This document shows positions 54,275-62,815 of a stretch of DNA of 64,000 nucleotides, piece after piece. The DNA is from Stutzerimonas stutzeri (GTDB lineage: Bacteria > Pseudomonadota > Gammaproteobacteria > Pseudomonadales > Pseudomonadaceae), in the NCBI RefSeq assembly GCF_038561965.1, contig NZ_CP139348.1, positions 4,216,001 to 4,280,000 on the forward strand, written 5' to 3'. The number at the start of each line of letters is the position of its first letter. Positions within the stretch are counted from its first letter, which is position 1. Under the pieces are notes generated by a model. The model did not search any database. It worked only from the letters and a program-made list of their open reading frames with translations, and had not been told where the DNA came from. The position numbers were made by a program, and so were the translations under genes.

Positions 54275-54455
54275 GGCATACAACCTCGCAGACGCATGTC
54301 GCGGCATTGTTCCACAAAACCGCAATAAGCCGAAAGCGCGGCAAGCCGCCATTCGGCACGTGCCTGCCTGCGCGGCGAAAGGCCGTGGAGGCTGCGCCAA
54401 GGCCGCCCTAGCCGTTATGCTTGGCGCTGTCCTGACCAACCTGAGGAAATCAACC

Positions 54456-55109
54456 GTGCGCCTGGCTCTATTCGATCTCGACAACACTCTGCTGGCCGGA
54501 GACAGCGACCATGCCTGGGGCGAATACCTCTGCCAGCGCGGCATCGTCGACGCGACCCACTACAGGGCGCGCAATGATGCCTTTTACCAGGACTACCTGG
54601 CCGGCAAGCTCGACGTGCATGCCTATCAGAATTTCTGCCAGGAACTGCTCGGGCGCAGCGAAATGTCGCAACTGCAGGAATGGCATGACGAATTCATGCG
54701 CGAGCACATCGAACCCATCGTGTTGAGCAAGGGTGAGGGGCTGCTGCGCCAGCATCTGGAAGCCGGTGACAAGGTGGTGATCATCACCGCCACCAACCGC
54801 TTCATCACCGGGCCGATCGCCGCGCGCCTGGGCGTCGATACGCTGCTGGCGACCGAATGCGAGATGCGCGATGGACGCTATACCGGCCGCCTGACCGATA
54901 TCCCCTGCTTCCAGGAAGGCAAGGTCCAGCGCATAGAGCGCTGGCTCGCCGAAACCGAGCAGTCCCTCGAAGGCAGCTACTTCTATAGCGATTCGCGTAA
55001 CGACCTGCCGCTGCTGCAACGCGTGACCCATCCGGTGGCAGTGGACCCCGATCCGGTGCTGCGCCAGATCGCCACGGAACGTGGCTGGCAGATCATCTCG
55101 CTGCGCTGA
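54456..55109 (+). CDS. HAD-superfamily phosphatase (SerB-like subfamily IB)
   Basis: 217 residues, GTG start at 54456 with GAGGAAATC upstream. HAD motif I LALFDLDNTLLAGDSDHAWG with nucleophile Asp and general acid Asp, motif II-like VVIITATNRFITGPIAARLG, and motif IV YFYSDSRNDLPLLQRVTHPV. Class IB with a small helical cap of about 80 residues. Homologues act on phosphoserine, histidinol phosphate or similar; the substrate here is unknown. Divergent from rppH, as PA0335 by memory. Confidence 0.9.
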   Translation: MRLALFDLDNTLLAGDSDHAWGEYLCQRGIVDATHYRARNDAFYQDYLAGKLDVHAYQNFCQELLGRSEMSQLQEWHDEFMREHIEPIVLSKGEGLLRQHLEAGDKVVIITATNRFITGPIAARLGVDTLLATECEMRDGRYTGRLTDIPCFQEGKVQRIERWLAETEQSLEGSYFYSDSRNDLPLLQRVTHPVAVDPDPVLRQIATERGWQIISLR

Positions 55110-55134
55110 AGCGGCAACTCGGCAGCGGCGCCGA

Positions 55135-55602
55135 CTAGGCGCCCTTGCTGACCATCAGGTAGAAGATCGCCACGAACGCGATGAACGCCGGCCAGCCCAG
55201 GGCGAACCACCAACGCATGTAGCGGAAGGTCTCCGGCGGCAGTGGCGTGCCGTCGCGCAGTGCCTGCTCGGCCAGCTTGTGCACGCGGATCTGCAGCCAC
55301 ACCACTGGCAGCCAGCAGGCGCCCGCCAGCACGTAGAGGCCGATGCTCCACAGCAGCCAGGGCTGGCTGAGTTCGAAGCCGGCCAGATGCACCAAAGCCA
55401 GGCCGGTCAACGGCTGGAGTACGGCGGTGGTGGCAGTGAATGCCCAGTCGGCGAACACCAGATGGCGGAACGTCACCGCGATGACCTCTACCCGGCCGCT
55501 GCGCCAGGCACGCCAGCTGTAGTAGGCCGAGCCCAGCCCGGTGCCGAACAGGATGGTTGCCGAGAGGATATGCAGTGTCTTGAGCAGCAGGTACAGACTC
55601 AT
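55135..55602 (-). CDS. DUF2269-like integral membrane protein
   Basis: 155 residues from MSLYLLLKTLHILSATILFG. About four TM helices; HILSATILFGTGLGSAYYSW at the N-terminus and YMRWWFALGWPAFIAFVAIF at the C-terminus match DUF2269. The ATG overlaps the upstream stop by 4 nt (ATGA). Third gene of a three-gene membrane operon. Conserved histidines suggest possible haem binding, but function is unknown. Confidence 0.82.
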   Translation of the reverse strand: MSLYLLLKTLHILSATILFGTGLGSAYYSWRAWRSGRVEVIAVTFRHLVFADWAFTATTAVLQPLTGLALVHLAGFELSQPWLLWSIGLYVLAGACWLPVVWLQIRVHKLAEQALRDGTPLPPETFRYMRWWFALGWPAFIAFVAIFYLMVSKGA

Positions 55603-56870
55603 CGCGCGCCTTTGTCCAGTGAGGGTTCGGTCAGCCAGAGCCAGAGCGTGGCGACCAGCAGTACCAGATTCTTGCCCACCGCAGCGAACGGGTCGAACCA
55701 GTAGTGCGGTAACCACAGGCTGATGATGACCATATAGCCGAGCATCAGACCAATTTGCGCAAGCAGGGCTATGCGCCGCCAGCGGCGCCACAGCAGGCCG
55801 AGCCCGAGCAGCGCATCGAGCAGCGCCCCGCCGACGATCGAGGCCGAGGCCATGGCGCCGTGCACGCCCAGCTGCGCCATGATCTCCAGCCCCCAGTCGC
55901 GACCTGGACCCAGACAGACCACGGCCGTTCCCAACCAGATGATCGTCAGCGCCAGCAGCATCAGTGTACGCATCGTCGCCGCCACGCTGTCGGCGCGCCG
56001 GGGCCAGCCGTCGAGTCGACTATGCAACGGCGCTGCGCGGTAGCCACAAGCGGCCGCAAGCGGTTCGGCGGCCGCGAGATTGTCGCGTGCCGCCAGCTGC
56101 ACGGTCTGCCTGTTCAATGCGCGCCAACCCAGGCGGTCGCCCAGACCAGCCAAGGGTCGCAGCAGCATTCGCGGCAGCGCCAGGTAGCGTGCCGGACTCC
56201 AGCCCTGTGCCTGGCGCAGCAGGTCGAGCAGCTGCGGCACACTCATCGCCTCCGGCCCCACCAGCGGCAGCACGGTGGGATGGGTCGGCCATCGGCGCAG
56301 CAATGCGAGTACCGCGGCGACCAGGTCATCGATATGCAGCGGCTGCGCCCGCGCACGGGTATCGAGCAACGGAATCAGCGGCCAGGGCGAAAGCCGCATC
56401 AGCCAGGCGCTGCTGGCTCCTCCCGCCCCCAGGACCAGCGAGGGACGCAGGACGACGGCGGAGACACCGAGACCGAGCAGGTACTCATCGGCAGCGGCCT
56501 TGCTGGCAAGGAAAGGCACATCGGCTTGCTCGCCAGCTCCGAGCGCGGAAAATTGCAGGATGCGGGCATTGCCGGCAGCGGCCAGGTCGAACAGGCGCCG
56601 CGCGCCCAGGTCTTGCGCCCTGGCCAGCCGCCCGGCATCGCTGTCGAGCAGACCGGTGGCGTTGATCAGCAGATCGATGTCGGCAGGCCAGACGAAGCTG
56701 TCCGACTCCAGGGCCAGGCGCTCCAGATCGAGCGCGAGCCAGCGAACGCCGGGCAACTGTGGCCCGATACCCGAACGGGAAGTGGCGACGACCTCGTGGC
56801 CGTCGGCAAGCAGGCTGCGCAGCAGGTGGCGGCCGATAAAACCGCTGGCGCCTGCTAGCAGGACGCGCAT
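55599..56870 (-). CDS. SDR-family NAD(P)-binding protein fused to a DoxX-like membrane domain
   Basis: 423 residues. Residues 1-285 are an atypical SDR / NmrA-like fold with MRVLLAGASGFIGRHLLRSL (GxxGFxG) and ALDLERLALE. Residues 300-420 hold four TM helices like DoxX (TLMLLALTIIWLGTAVVCLG, GASIVGGALLDALLGLGLLW). The fusion puts a predicted NAD(P) domain on the cytoplasmic face of the inner membrane. It overlaps both neighbours by a few bases, so the operon is tightly coupled. No substrate can be named. Confidence 0.87.
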   Translation of the reverse strand: MRVLLAGASGFIGRHLLRSLLADGHEVVATSRSGIGPQLPGVRWLALDLERLALESDSFVWPADIDLLINATGLLDSDAGRLARAQDLGARRLFDLAAAGNARILQFSALGAGEQADVPFLASKAAADEYLLGLGVSAVVLRPSLVLGAGGASSAWLMRLSPWPLIPLLDTRARAQPLHIDDLVAAVLALLRRWPTHPTVLPLVGPEAMSVPQLLDLLRQAQGWSPARYLALPRMLLRPLAGLGDRLGWRALNRQTVQLAARDNLAAAEPLAAACGYRAAPLHSRLDGWPRRADSVAATMRTLMLLALTIIWLGTAVVCLGPGRDWGLEIMAQLGVHGAMASASIVGGALLDALLGLGLLWRRWRRIALLAQIGLMLGYMVIISLWLPHYWFDPFAAVGKNLVLLVATLWLWLTEPSLDKGAR

Positions 56871-57298
56871 CAGGCCGGCTTGGCGCCCATCAGGGCAGTG
56901 ATTGCGATCAGTACGACCAGCACCAGTACAGCGTAGATACCGGCATTACGCGCAGCGGTGGCATTGCCCGGCGCCTGCCAGGCACTGAGACGGCCAGCCA
57001 GCAGAAGCACCAGTGGAATCAGCACGAGGAACAGTACGGAACTGGCCAGCAGCCAGAGTTGGCCCAGCGGCCAGCCGGCCAGATGCGTCAGCCACCAACC
57101 GGTCACCGGCAGCGACAGACCGATCACGGCGAGCAGCGGCAGCGACAGCCGCCGGGTGCGCTGCAGTTTGCGTTGCAGCACGGCCTCATCGCCGCCGCGT
57201 CCGGCTTTCCACAGCATGATCAGGTGCACGATTACGCCCAGCAGCAACAGCACTGCAGTGGCGCCATGCACGATTCGTAGGCTCAGATAATGTTCCAT
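56870..57298 (-). CDS. DUF2269-like small integral membrane protein
   Basis: 142 residues from MEHYLSLRIVHGATAVLLLL. About four TM helices: TAVLLLLGVIVHLIMLWKAG, SLPLLAVIGLSLPVTGWWLT, LWLLASSVLFLVLIPLVLLL, IYAVLVLVVLIAITALMGAK. The conserved LRIVHG... histidine, HLI and GWWLTHLAG segments match DUF2269-type proteins. First gene of the operon; its stop shares one base with the SDR-DoxX ATG (TGATG). Confidence 0.82.
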   Translation of the reverse strand: MEHYLSLRIVHGATAVLLLLGVIVHLIMLWKAGRGGDEAVLQRKLQRTRRLSLPLLAVIGLSLPVTGWWLTHLAGWPLGQLWLLASSVLFLVLIPLVLLLAGRLSAWQAPGNATAARNAGIYAVLVLVVLIAITALMGAKPA

Positions 57299-57318
57299 TC
57301 GCAGTCCTTTATGTCTGT

Positions 57319-58833
57319 TCAGCCGAGAAACAGCTTGTAGGCCGGATTCTCGCTTTCGTCCCAGTAGCGGTAGCCGATATTGTCCAGCGCCGCCGGTACC
57401 AGATGGCGCTCGTCCGCCGGCACCTGCAGGCCCACGACCACCCGGCCATCGGCGGCGCCGTGGTTGCGGTAGTGGAACATCGAGATGTTCCAGCGCCCGC
57501 CAAGCTTGTTGAGGAAGTTGAACAACGCACCGGGCCGCTCGGGAAACTCGAAGCGCAGCACCATCTCGTTGCTGACCCCGGCCGCATGGCCACCGACCAT
57601 GTGCCGCGTGTGCAGCTTGGCCAATTCGTTGTCGGTCAGGTCGAGTACCGGGAAGCCCTTGTCGCGCAGCCCTTGTACCAGCGCGGCGCGCGGGTCGTTT
57701 TCCGGATGCGTTTGCACGCCGACGAAGATGTGCGCCTCGCGGTCGGTGTTGTAGCGATAGTTGAATTCGGTGATCTGGCGTTTGCCGATCGCCTCGCAGA
57801 AGGCCTTGAAGCTGCCCGGCTGCTCAGGGATGGTGACGGCGATGATCGCCTCACGTTTCTCGCCCAGCTCGGCGCGCTCGGCGACGTGGCGCAAGCGGTC
57901 GAAGTTGACGTTGGCGCCCGAGTCGATACCGACCAGCACCTGGCCGCTGATGCCTTCGCGCTCGACGTACTTCTTGATTCCCGCGACGGACAACGCACCG
58001 GCCGGTTCGGTGATCGAGCGGGTGTCGTCGTAGATGTCCTTGATCGCCGCGCAGATCTCGTCAGTGCTGACGGTGATGACCTCATCGACATAGTGCCGGC
58101 AGATCTCGAAGGTGTGCTGACCGATCTGCGCCACTGCCACCCCGTCGGCAAACAGCCCGACCTGCGGCAGCACCACGCGCTCGCCCGCGGCCATGGCGGC
58201 CTGCAGGCAGTTGGAGTCATCCGGCTCGACGCCAATCACCTTGGTCTGCGGGTAGAGGTATTTCACGTAGGCGGCGATTCCGGCCGCCAGGCCGCCGCCG
58301 CCCACCGGGACGAAGATCGCGTCGATCGGCCCCTGGTGCTGACGGAGGATCTCCATCGCCACGGTGCCCTGACCGGCGATCACATCGGGGTCGTCATAGG
58401 GATGGATATAGACGTAGCCCTTCTCTTCCACCAGCTTCAGCGAATAGGCCAGCGCTTCGGGAAAAGCGTCGCCGTGCAGCACAACCTTGCCGCCGCGAGC
58501 GCGCACGCCCTGCACCTTCAATTCGGGTGTGGTGCGCGGCATGACGATGGTCGCCTTGATGCCCAGCTGCTTGGCCGCCAGCGCAACGCCCTGGGCATGA
58601 TTGCCAGCCGATGCCGTGACCACACCGCACGCCAGTTCCTCGGGCGAGAGCTGCGCCAGCTTGTTGTAGGCACCGCGAACCTTGAAGGAGAACACCGGCT
58701 GCAGATCCTCGCGCTTGAGCAGAATCTGGTTGCCAATGCGCTCGGAAAGCTGGCGAGCAGGCTGCAGCGGAGTTTCGATGGCGACGTCGTAGACGCGGGA
58801 GGTGAGGATCTTCTTGACGTAATGTTCGAGCAT
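57319..58833 (-). CDS. ilvA: Threonine ammonia-lyase, biosynthetic
   Basis: 504 residues, typical of the biosynthetic IlvA. Converts threonine to 2-oxobutanoate, the first step to isoleucine. PLP lysine lies in QPVFSFKVRGAYNKLAQL; the Gly loop is SAGNHAQGVALAAK and a second PLP-phosphate region is VPVGGGGLAAGIAAYVKYL. Two ACT-like regulatory domains follow (about 330-410 and 420-500; EKREAIIAVTIPEQPGSF and NEMVLRFEFPERPGALFNF), which would bind isoleucine and valine. Convergent neighbour is absent; rpiA lies divergent upstream. Confidence 0.96.
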   Translation of the reverse strand: MLEHYVKKILTSRVYDVAIETPLQPARQLSERIGNQILLKREDLQPVFSFKVRGAYNKLAQLSPEELACGVVTASAGNHAQGVALAAKQLGIKATIVMPRTTPELKVQGVRARGGKVVLHGDAFPEALAYSLKLVEEKGYVYIHPYDDPDVIAGQGTVAMEILRQHQGPIDAIFVPVGGGGLAAGIAAYVKYLYPQTKVIGVEPDDSNCLQAAMAAGERVVLPQVGLFADGVAVAQIGQHTFEICRHYVDEVITVSTDEICAAIKDIYDDTRSITEPAGALSVAGIKKYVEREGISGQVLVGIDSGANVNFDRLRHVAERAELGEKREAIIAVTIPEQPGSFKAFCEAIGKRQITEFNYRYNTDREAHIFVGVQTHPENDPRAALVQGLRDKGFPVLDLTDNELAKLHTRHMVGGHAAGVSNEMVLRFEFPERPGALFNFLNKLGGRWNISMFHYRNHGAADGRVVVGLQVPADERHLVPAALDNIGYRYWDESENPAYKLFLG

Positions 58834-58959
58834 TCTGGCTGTCTTGGCGGGCAGTGCGGGGGAACGACGAGTCTACCCCTGCACCGCCCCCGGCGACCAC
58901 CGGCAATCCGCGACGCCCTCGGCGACGGCAGCGCACAAGACCCGCCGCCGGCTGAAGGC

Positions 58960-58965
58960 TATAAT
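58960..58965 (+). promoter_or_regulatory. Candidate -10 element upstream of rpiA
   Basis: A perfect TATAAT 33 bp before the rpiA ATG. No convincing -35 TTGACA lies 17 bp upstream, so a sigma70 promoter is likely but not proven. Confidence 0.45.
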
Positions 58966-58997
58966 CCGCGCCTCGTCTTTCCCGCCCGGATTTCCCC

Positions 58998-59669
58998 ATG
59001 ACCCAGGATCAGCTCAAGCAGGCCGTCGCTCAGGCCGCCGTCGACCACATCGTCCCGCACCTCAGCGATCGCAGCATCGTCGGCGTGGGCACCGGCTCCA
59101 CTGCCAACTTCTTCATCGACCTGCTGGCCAAGCACAAGGGCTTCTTCGATGGCGCCGTGGCCAGCTCCGAAGCCACCGCCGAGCGCCTGAAGCAACATGG
59201 CATTCCGGTCTACGACCTGAACTCGGTCAGCGAACTGGAGTTCTATGTCGACGGCGCCGACGAAGCCAACAAGCACCTCGAGCTGATCAAGGGCGGTGGC
59301 GCAGCGCTGACCCGCGAGAAGATCGTCGCCGCAGTGGCCAAAACCTTCATCTGCATTGCCGATGGCAGCAAGCTGGTCGAACAGCTGGGCGCCTTCCCGC
59401 TGCCGGTGGAAGTGATTCCGATGGCGCGCAGTCATGTCGCGCGCGAACTGGTCAAGCTCGGCGGCGATCCGGTCTACCGTGACGGCGTGGTGACCGACAA
59501 CGGCAACGTCATCCTCGACGTGCACAACCTGATGATCGGCTTCGCCCCGGAGCTGGAAGGCAAGATCAACGATATCGTTGGCGTGGTCACCAACGGCCTG
59601 TTCGCCATGCGCCCGGCCGACCTGCTGCTGCTCGGCACAACGGACGGGGTACAGACGCTCAAGCGCTGA
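58998..59669 (+). CDS. rpiA: Ribose-5-phosphate isomerase A
   Basis: 223 residues, starting MTQDQLKQAVAQAAVDHIVP. Interconverts ribose-5-phosphate and ribulose-5-phosphate. Signatures: SIVGVGTGSTANFFIDLLAK, YVDGADEANKHLELIKGGGA with the active-site DGADE, and TREKIVAAVAKTFICIADGS. C-terminal GDPVYRDGVVTDNGNVILDV and IVGVVTNGLFAMRPADLLLL. Divergent from ilvA, as in P. aeruginosa. Confidence 0.97.
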   Translation: MTQDQLKQAVAQAAVDHIVPHLSDRSIVGVGTGSTANFFIDLLAKHKGFFDGAVASSEATAERLKQHGIPVYDLNSVSELEFYVDGADEANKHLELIKGGGAALTREKIVAAVAKTFICIADGSKLVEQLGAFPLPVEVIPMARSHVARELVKLGGDPVYRDGVVTDNGNVILDVHNLMIGFAPELEGKINDIVGVVTNGLFAMRPADLLLLGTTDGVQTLKR

Positions 59670-59716
59670 TACGCCAGGGCGAAGCGCAACGGCGCATCGC
59701 CCAGTTGGCGACTACG

Positions 59717-59755
59717 CTGTGATGAGCTGTGTCGATCCGGCGCAGCTCATCACAG
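59717..59755. promoter_or_regulatory. 13-bp inverted repeat abutting the DUF1508 Shine-Dalgarno
   Basis: CTGTGATGAGCTG (59717-59729) and CAGCTCATCACAG (59743-59755) are perfectly complementary around a 13-nt loop. The right arm directly meets AGGAGGT (59754-59760), the ribosome site of the next gene. As RNA it could hide or expose that site; as DNA it is an operator candidate. It may also terminate rpiA, although no T-run follows. Confidence 0.6.
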
Positions 59756-59766
59756 GAGGTGTTGCC

Positions 59767-60114
59767 ATGTCCGGCAAGTTCCAGTTGAAGCGCGCCAGCA
59801 ATGGTCAGTTCCATTTCAATCTGCTGGCCAGCAACGGCCAGGTCGTGCTGTCCAGCGAGCAGTACAAGGCCCACGCCTCAGCGCTCAACGGCATCGACTC
59901 GGTACGCAAGAATGCCGTGCGCGAGCATGCCTTCGAGGTCAAGGAATCCAGCAACGGCAAGTTCTACTTCGTGCTCAAAGCGAGTAACGCTCAGGTCATC
60001 GGCCAGAGCCAGATGTATGCCAGCCTGCACAGCGCCGAACAGGGTTGCGATTCGGTTCGCCGTCACGCTCCGAATGCCGCCCTGCAAGATGAAAGTGCCG
60101 CACCGGTTGCCTGA
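59767..60114 (+). CDS. DUF1508 (YegP-like) tandem-repeat protein
   Basis: 115 residues from MSGKFQLKRASNGQFHFNLL, with a perfect AGGAGGT 6 nt before the ATG. Two DUF1508 repeats: GKFQLKRASNGQFHFNLLAS-type (1-50) and AFEVKESSNGKFYFVLKASN-type (52-100), each with NG-Y/F pattern and a GxxSVR-like second half (GIDSVRKNA, GCDSVRRHA). Small and cytoplasmic, often stress-induced; biochemical function unknown. A strong hairpin lies directly upstream. Confidence 0.87.
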   Translation: MSGKFQLKRASNGQFHFNLLASNGQVVLSSEQYKAHASALNGIDSVRKNAVREHAFEVKESSNGKFYFVLKASNAQVIGQSQMYASLHSAEQGCDSVRRHAPNAALQDESAAPVA

Positions 60115-60150
60115 GCGGCTACCCAGCCGGGTGGTCGCAGCGGTACCCGA

Positions 60151-61047
60151 TCACCTGGCCTGCTTGCGGAATACGTAGAAGAGGTTCGGCTCGCTGACCA
60201 GATAGAGCGTGCCGTCCGGCCCCATCGCCATCCCTTCCGCCTGCGGCACATTGCTGTGCAATCCATGCCTGCCGGCACTCAGCGACAGGCTGCTCAGCGG
60301 TTGCCCCTTGTTATCCAGTTCCACCACCAACCGCGACTCGTCGGACAGCGCCAGCAGATGCCCGGTCTGCTCGTCGAACTGCAGGCTGGAGAGGTCGCGC
60401 ACGAATAGGCGGGCATCGTGTTCATTGATATGCACCGACGGCGTCGGCTCGGCGAAGGGAAATCCGGAGATTTCGTAGATGCGCACCGGGTCGCGCTCCT
60501 TGGCAACGAACAGGCGCTTGCCTGCCGTATCGTAGGCCAGCCCTTCGAAGCCCTTGTTGCCATTGAGGTCGATGCCCAGCGACAGCTGCTGGGCCTGCGC
60601 CGAGTCGATGACCGTAGTTTGCTCATTGACCTCGACGCGCAGCAGGCGCTGTCGGCGCTCGTCGCTGATCACGTAGACGCCTTCTGAAATGTATTCGATG
60701 GCCTCCGGGTCACCGAAACCCAGCAACGGGATCGCGCGCAGCAGCTCGCCTTCCAGACTGAGCTCCAGCCAGTGCGGCTTGCCATTGGTGACGGCGATCA
60801 GGCTGTTGCGGTCCGGATCGAAGGTCAGTGCCGAGAGATCGTCATCTACCCCGCTGACCACCTTGCCCTGAATCGTCACCTGGTAATCGGGCAGCCACAA
60901 CGAGGCGTCCCTGCCCAGTTCACCCTGATGCCACTGATTAAGATGGAACCAGCCACGCTCGAACAGGCGGTAATGAACGCCGGCGGCAATTGCCAGCAGC
61001 AACGCCACGCCGACCAGCGCCGCCAGGATGAATTTCAACGCACGCAT
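60151..61047 (-). CDS. SdiA-regulated-domain membrane-anchored protein, copy 1
   Basis: 298 residues from MRALKFILAALVGVALLLAI; a GTG at 61056 is also in frame. An N-terminal anchor helix is followed by a six-bladed beta-propeller-like SdiA-regulated domain (DDLSALTFDPDRNSLIAVTN, KGFEGLAYDTAGKRLFVAKE, DLSSLQFDEQTGHLLALSDE, AEGMAMGPDGTLYLVSEPNL). The tail FYVFRKQAR is shared in type with the next gene's paralog. Probably periplasmic. Function is unknown; the name derives from an E. coli gene set and does not prove SdiA control. Confidence 0.87.
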   Translation of the reverse strand: MRALKFILAALVGVALLLAIAAGVHYRLFERGWFHLNQWHQGELGRDASLWLPDYQVTIQGKVVSGVDDDLSALTFDPDRNSLIAVTNGKPHWLELSLEGELLRAIPLLGFGDPEAIEYISEGVYVISDERRQRLLRVEVNEQTTVIDSAQAQQLSLGIDLNGNKGFEGLAYDTAGKRLFVAKERDPVRIYEISGFPFAEPTPSVHINEHDARLFVRDLSSLQFDEQTGHLLALSDESRLVVELDNKGQPLSSLSLSAGRHGLHSNVPQAEGMAMGPDGTLYLVSEPNLFYVFRKQAR

Positions 61048-61124
61048 AACGCCCACTTTCTTCTAATTGGAAAACGCGATTGTGCTCGGCTCGGCTTACA
61101 TCAAGCTTAACGACGCGTCGAACC

Positions 61125-62027
61125 TCAGCGCTTGCGGCTGAAGACATAGAAACGGTTGGGTTCACCGACCACATAGATGTTGCCCTCGCCATCCATCGCG
61201 ACGCCCTCGGCCTGCTCGATGCCCTGCACCAGGCCGTGCAAACCGCCAAACAGCGCGATGAAACTGCGCGGCTGGCCCTGCAGGTCCAGCTCCACCAGCA
61301 AACGCGACTCGTCCGACAGCAGCAGCGTATGACCACTGCGTGGATCGATCGTTACCGAGGACAGATCACGTACCAGCAAGGGCTGGTTGGGCAGCGCTTG
61401 GAGCGTGCCAACGGCGCCGTCTTCACCGGGAAATGGCAGCTCGAAAAGACCCTGCGGATCGCGTTCCTTGGCCAGCAGCAGGCGTTGCGTATGCGGGTTC
61501 CAGGCCAGGCCCTCGAAGCCCTTGTTGCCGGCATCGGAAAAGCCCAGGTCGTAACTGGACAGGTCGTCCAGATCGAGCCTCTCGACGCCCGGCTCGAGGA
61601 AGAACACCGCAACCAGATGACGACGCTCATCGACGATTGCCAGGCGGCCGTCGCCAAGCGCTTCCACCGCTTCCGGATCGGAAAAGCCGGTGAGCGTGAC
61701 ACGCCGCAGAACGACGCCGGCGGGGGTGAACTCAACCAGTTGCGGATGCTTGCCGGTCACGGTGAACAGCGTGCCGGTCAGCGGGTTCCAGGTCAGCCCC
61801 GAGGTTTCATCGTTCTCCAGACCGGCCAACGTCGTTTCAAGGACCAGTTCGTAATCCGGCAGCCAGATGCCGGCGGTGCGCTGTTCGGCGCTGACCGAAC
61901 GTTCGCCCCAATAAAGCCGCAGCTGATCGTCCCAATGCAGCAGGCGCCCGGTGACGAGCAGGGCTACGAACAGCAGCAACAGGACGGCGGCGGCAATCAG
62001 GCGCCAACGGGAATAACGGACGGGCAT
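61125..62027 (-). CDS. SdiA-regulated-domain membrane-anchored protein, copy 2
   Basis: 300 residues. N-terminal anchor RLIAAAVLLLLFVALLVTGR, then the same propeller-type blades: ENDETSGLTWNPLTGTLFTV, NKGFEGLAWNPHTQRLLLAK, DLSSVTIDPRSGHTLLLSDE, AEGVAMDGEGNIYVVGEPNR, ending FYVFSRKR. Aligns end to end with copy 1, which begins 77 bp downstream, so the two arose by tandem duplication. The conserved GFEGLA and EG(V/M)AM motifs may bind metal or ligand. Function unknown. Confidence 0.87.
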   Translation of the reverse strand: MPVRYSRWRLIAAAVLLLLFVALLVTGRLLHWDDQLRLYWGERSVSAEQRTAGIWLPDYELVLETTLAGLENDETSGLTWNPLTGTLFTVTGKHPQLVEFTPAGVVLRRVTLTGFSDPEAVEALGDGRLAIVDERRHLVAVFFLEPGVERLDLDDLSSYDLGFSDAGNKGFEGLAWNPHTQRLLLAKERDPQGLFELPFPGEDGAVGTLQALPNQPLLVRDLSSVTIDPRSGHTLLLSDESRLLVELDLQGQPRSFIALFGGLHGLVQGIEQAEGVAMDGEGNIYVVGEPNRFYVFSRKR

Positions 62028-62077
62028 GAAGAAGGTGTTCCAGCGGAAGGTGCCGGATTACATCACGAGAGCGGATT

Positions 62078-62116
62078 GCAAAAAAGCGGCAAACGCGGCG
62101 GGCTTGTCCCGCCGCG
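62078..62116 (-). terminator. Rho-independent terminator after the FAA hydrolase gene
   Basis: CGCGGCGGG (62094-62102) and CCCGCCGCG (62108-62116) with a 5-nt loop; on the minus strand TTTGCCGCTTTTTTG follows. It starts just past the stop of the gene at 62123. Confidence 0.75.
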
Positions 62117-62122
62117 CCAAGG

Positions 62123-62788
62123 TCAGAGCACGCGGCTTTCGAAACGCGACAGACCGACCAGCTCCAGCACCAACTGGTCGCCCTGATTGAGCGGGCCAAC
62201 GCCGGCCGGGGTGCCGGTCAGCACCACATCGCCCGGCTGCAGGCTGAAGTGCCCGGCGATGTGCTGTAGCAGCGGCAGGATGGCATTGAGCATCTGGCTG
62301 CTGTTGCCGTCCTGGCGGACTTCACCGTTGATTGACAGGCGAATGCCGATGTCGCCGAGATCCTCAACCGCATCACCCGGCACGAACGGCGCAAGCACGC
62401 AGGCACCGTCGAAGCTCTTGGCGATTTCCCAAGGATGGCCCTTTTCCTTGAGCCTGGCCTGCACGTCGCGCAGGGTCAGGTCCAGCGCGGGAGCGAAGCC
62501 GGAGATCGCGTCGCGTACCTCTTCCTCGTTCGGCTTGCGCGACAGCGGCTTGCCAATCAGCACGGCGATTTCCGCTTCGTAGTGTACGGCGCCGCGATCG
62601 GCCGGGATGCTGAAGCCATCATCCAGCGGCACGCTGCAGCTGCCGGCCTTGATGAACAACAGCGGCTCGGTCGGCACCGGGTTGTTCAGCTCCTTGGCGT
62701 GCTCGGCATAGTTACGGCCGATGCACACCACCTTGCCCAGCGGGTAGTGGATCGGCGTGCCATCGGTGTAGTGGTGCTGGTAACTCAT
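62123..62788 (-). CDS. Fumarylacetoacetate hydrolase-family protein
   Basis: 221 residues from MSYQHHYTDGTPIHYPLGKV, with AGGAGTCTTCG upstream. FAH C-terminal-domain family: VVCIGRNYAEHAKELNNPVP, metal-binding AVHYEAEIAVLIGKPLSRKP (E..E), ALDLTLRDVQARLKEKGHPW, SINGEVRQDGNSSQML and GDVVLTGTPAGVGPLNQGDQ. Close relatives hydrolyse acylpyruvates or decarboxylate oxaloacetate. 27 nt downstream of the FAD oxidase gene; probably one transcript. Confidence 0.92.
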   Translation of the reverse strand: MSYQHHYTDGTPIHYPLGKVVCIGRNYAEHAKELNNPVPTEPLLFIKAGSCSVPLDDGFSIPADRGAVHYEAEIAVLIGKPLSRKPNEEEVRDAISGFAPALDLTLRDVQARLKEKGHPWEIAKSFDGACVLAPFVPGDAVEDLGDIGIRLSINGEVRQDGNSSQMLNAILPLLQHIAGHFSLQPGDVVLTGTPAGVGPLNQGDQLVLELVGLSRFESRVL

Positions 62789-62815
62789 CGAAGACTCCTG
62801 GTAATCCGTGGGCCG

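Noticed and set aside
59717..59755. LexA/SOS box at the DUF1508 hairpin
   Set aside because: The arms begin and end CTGT/ACAG, but spacing and core do not fit the CTG-N10-CAG SOS box.
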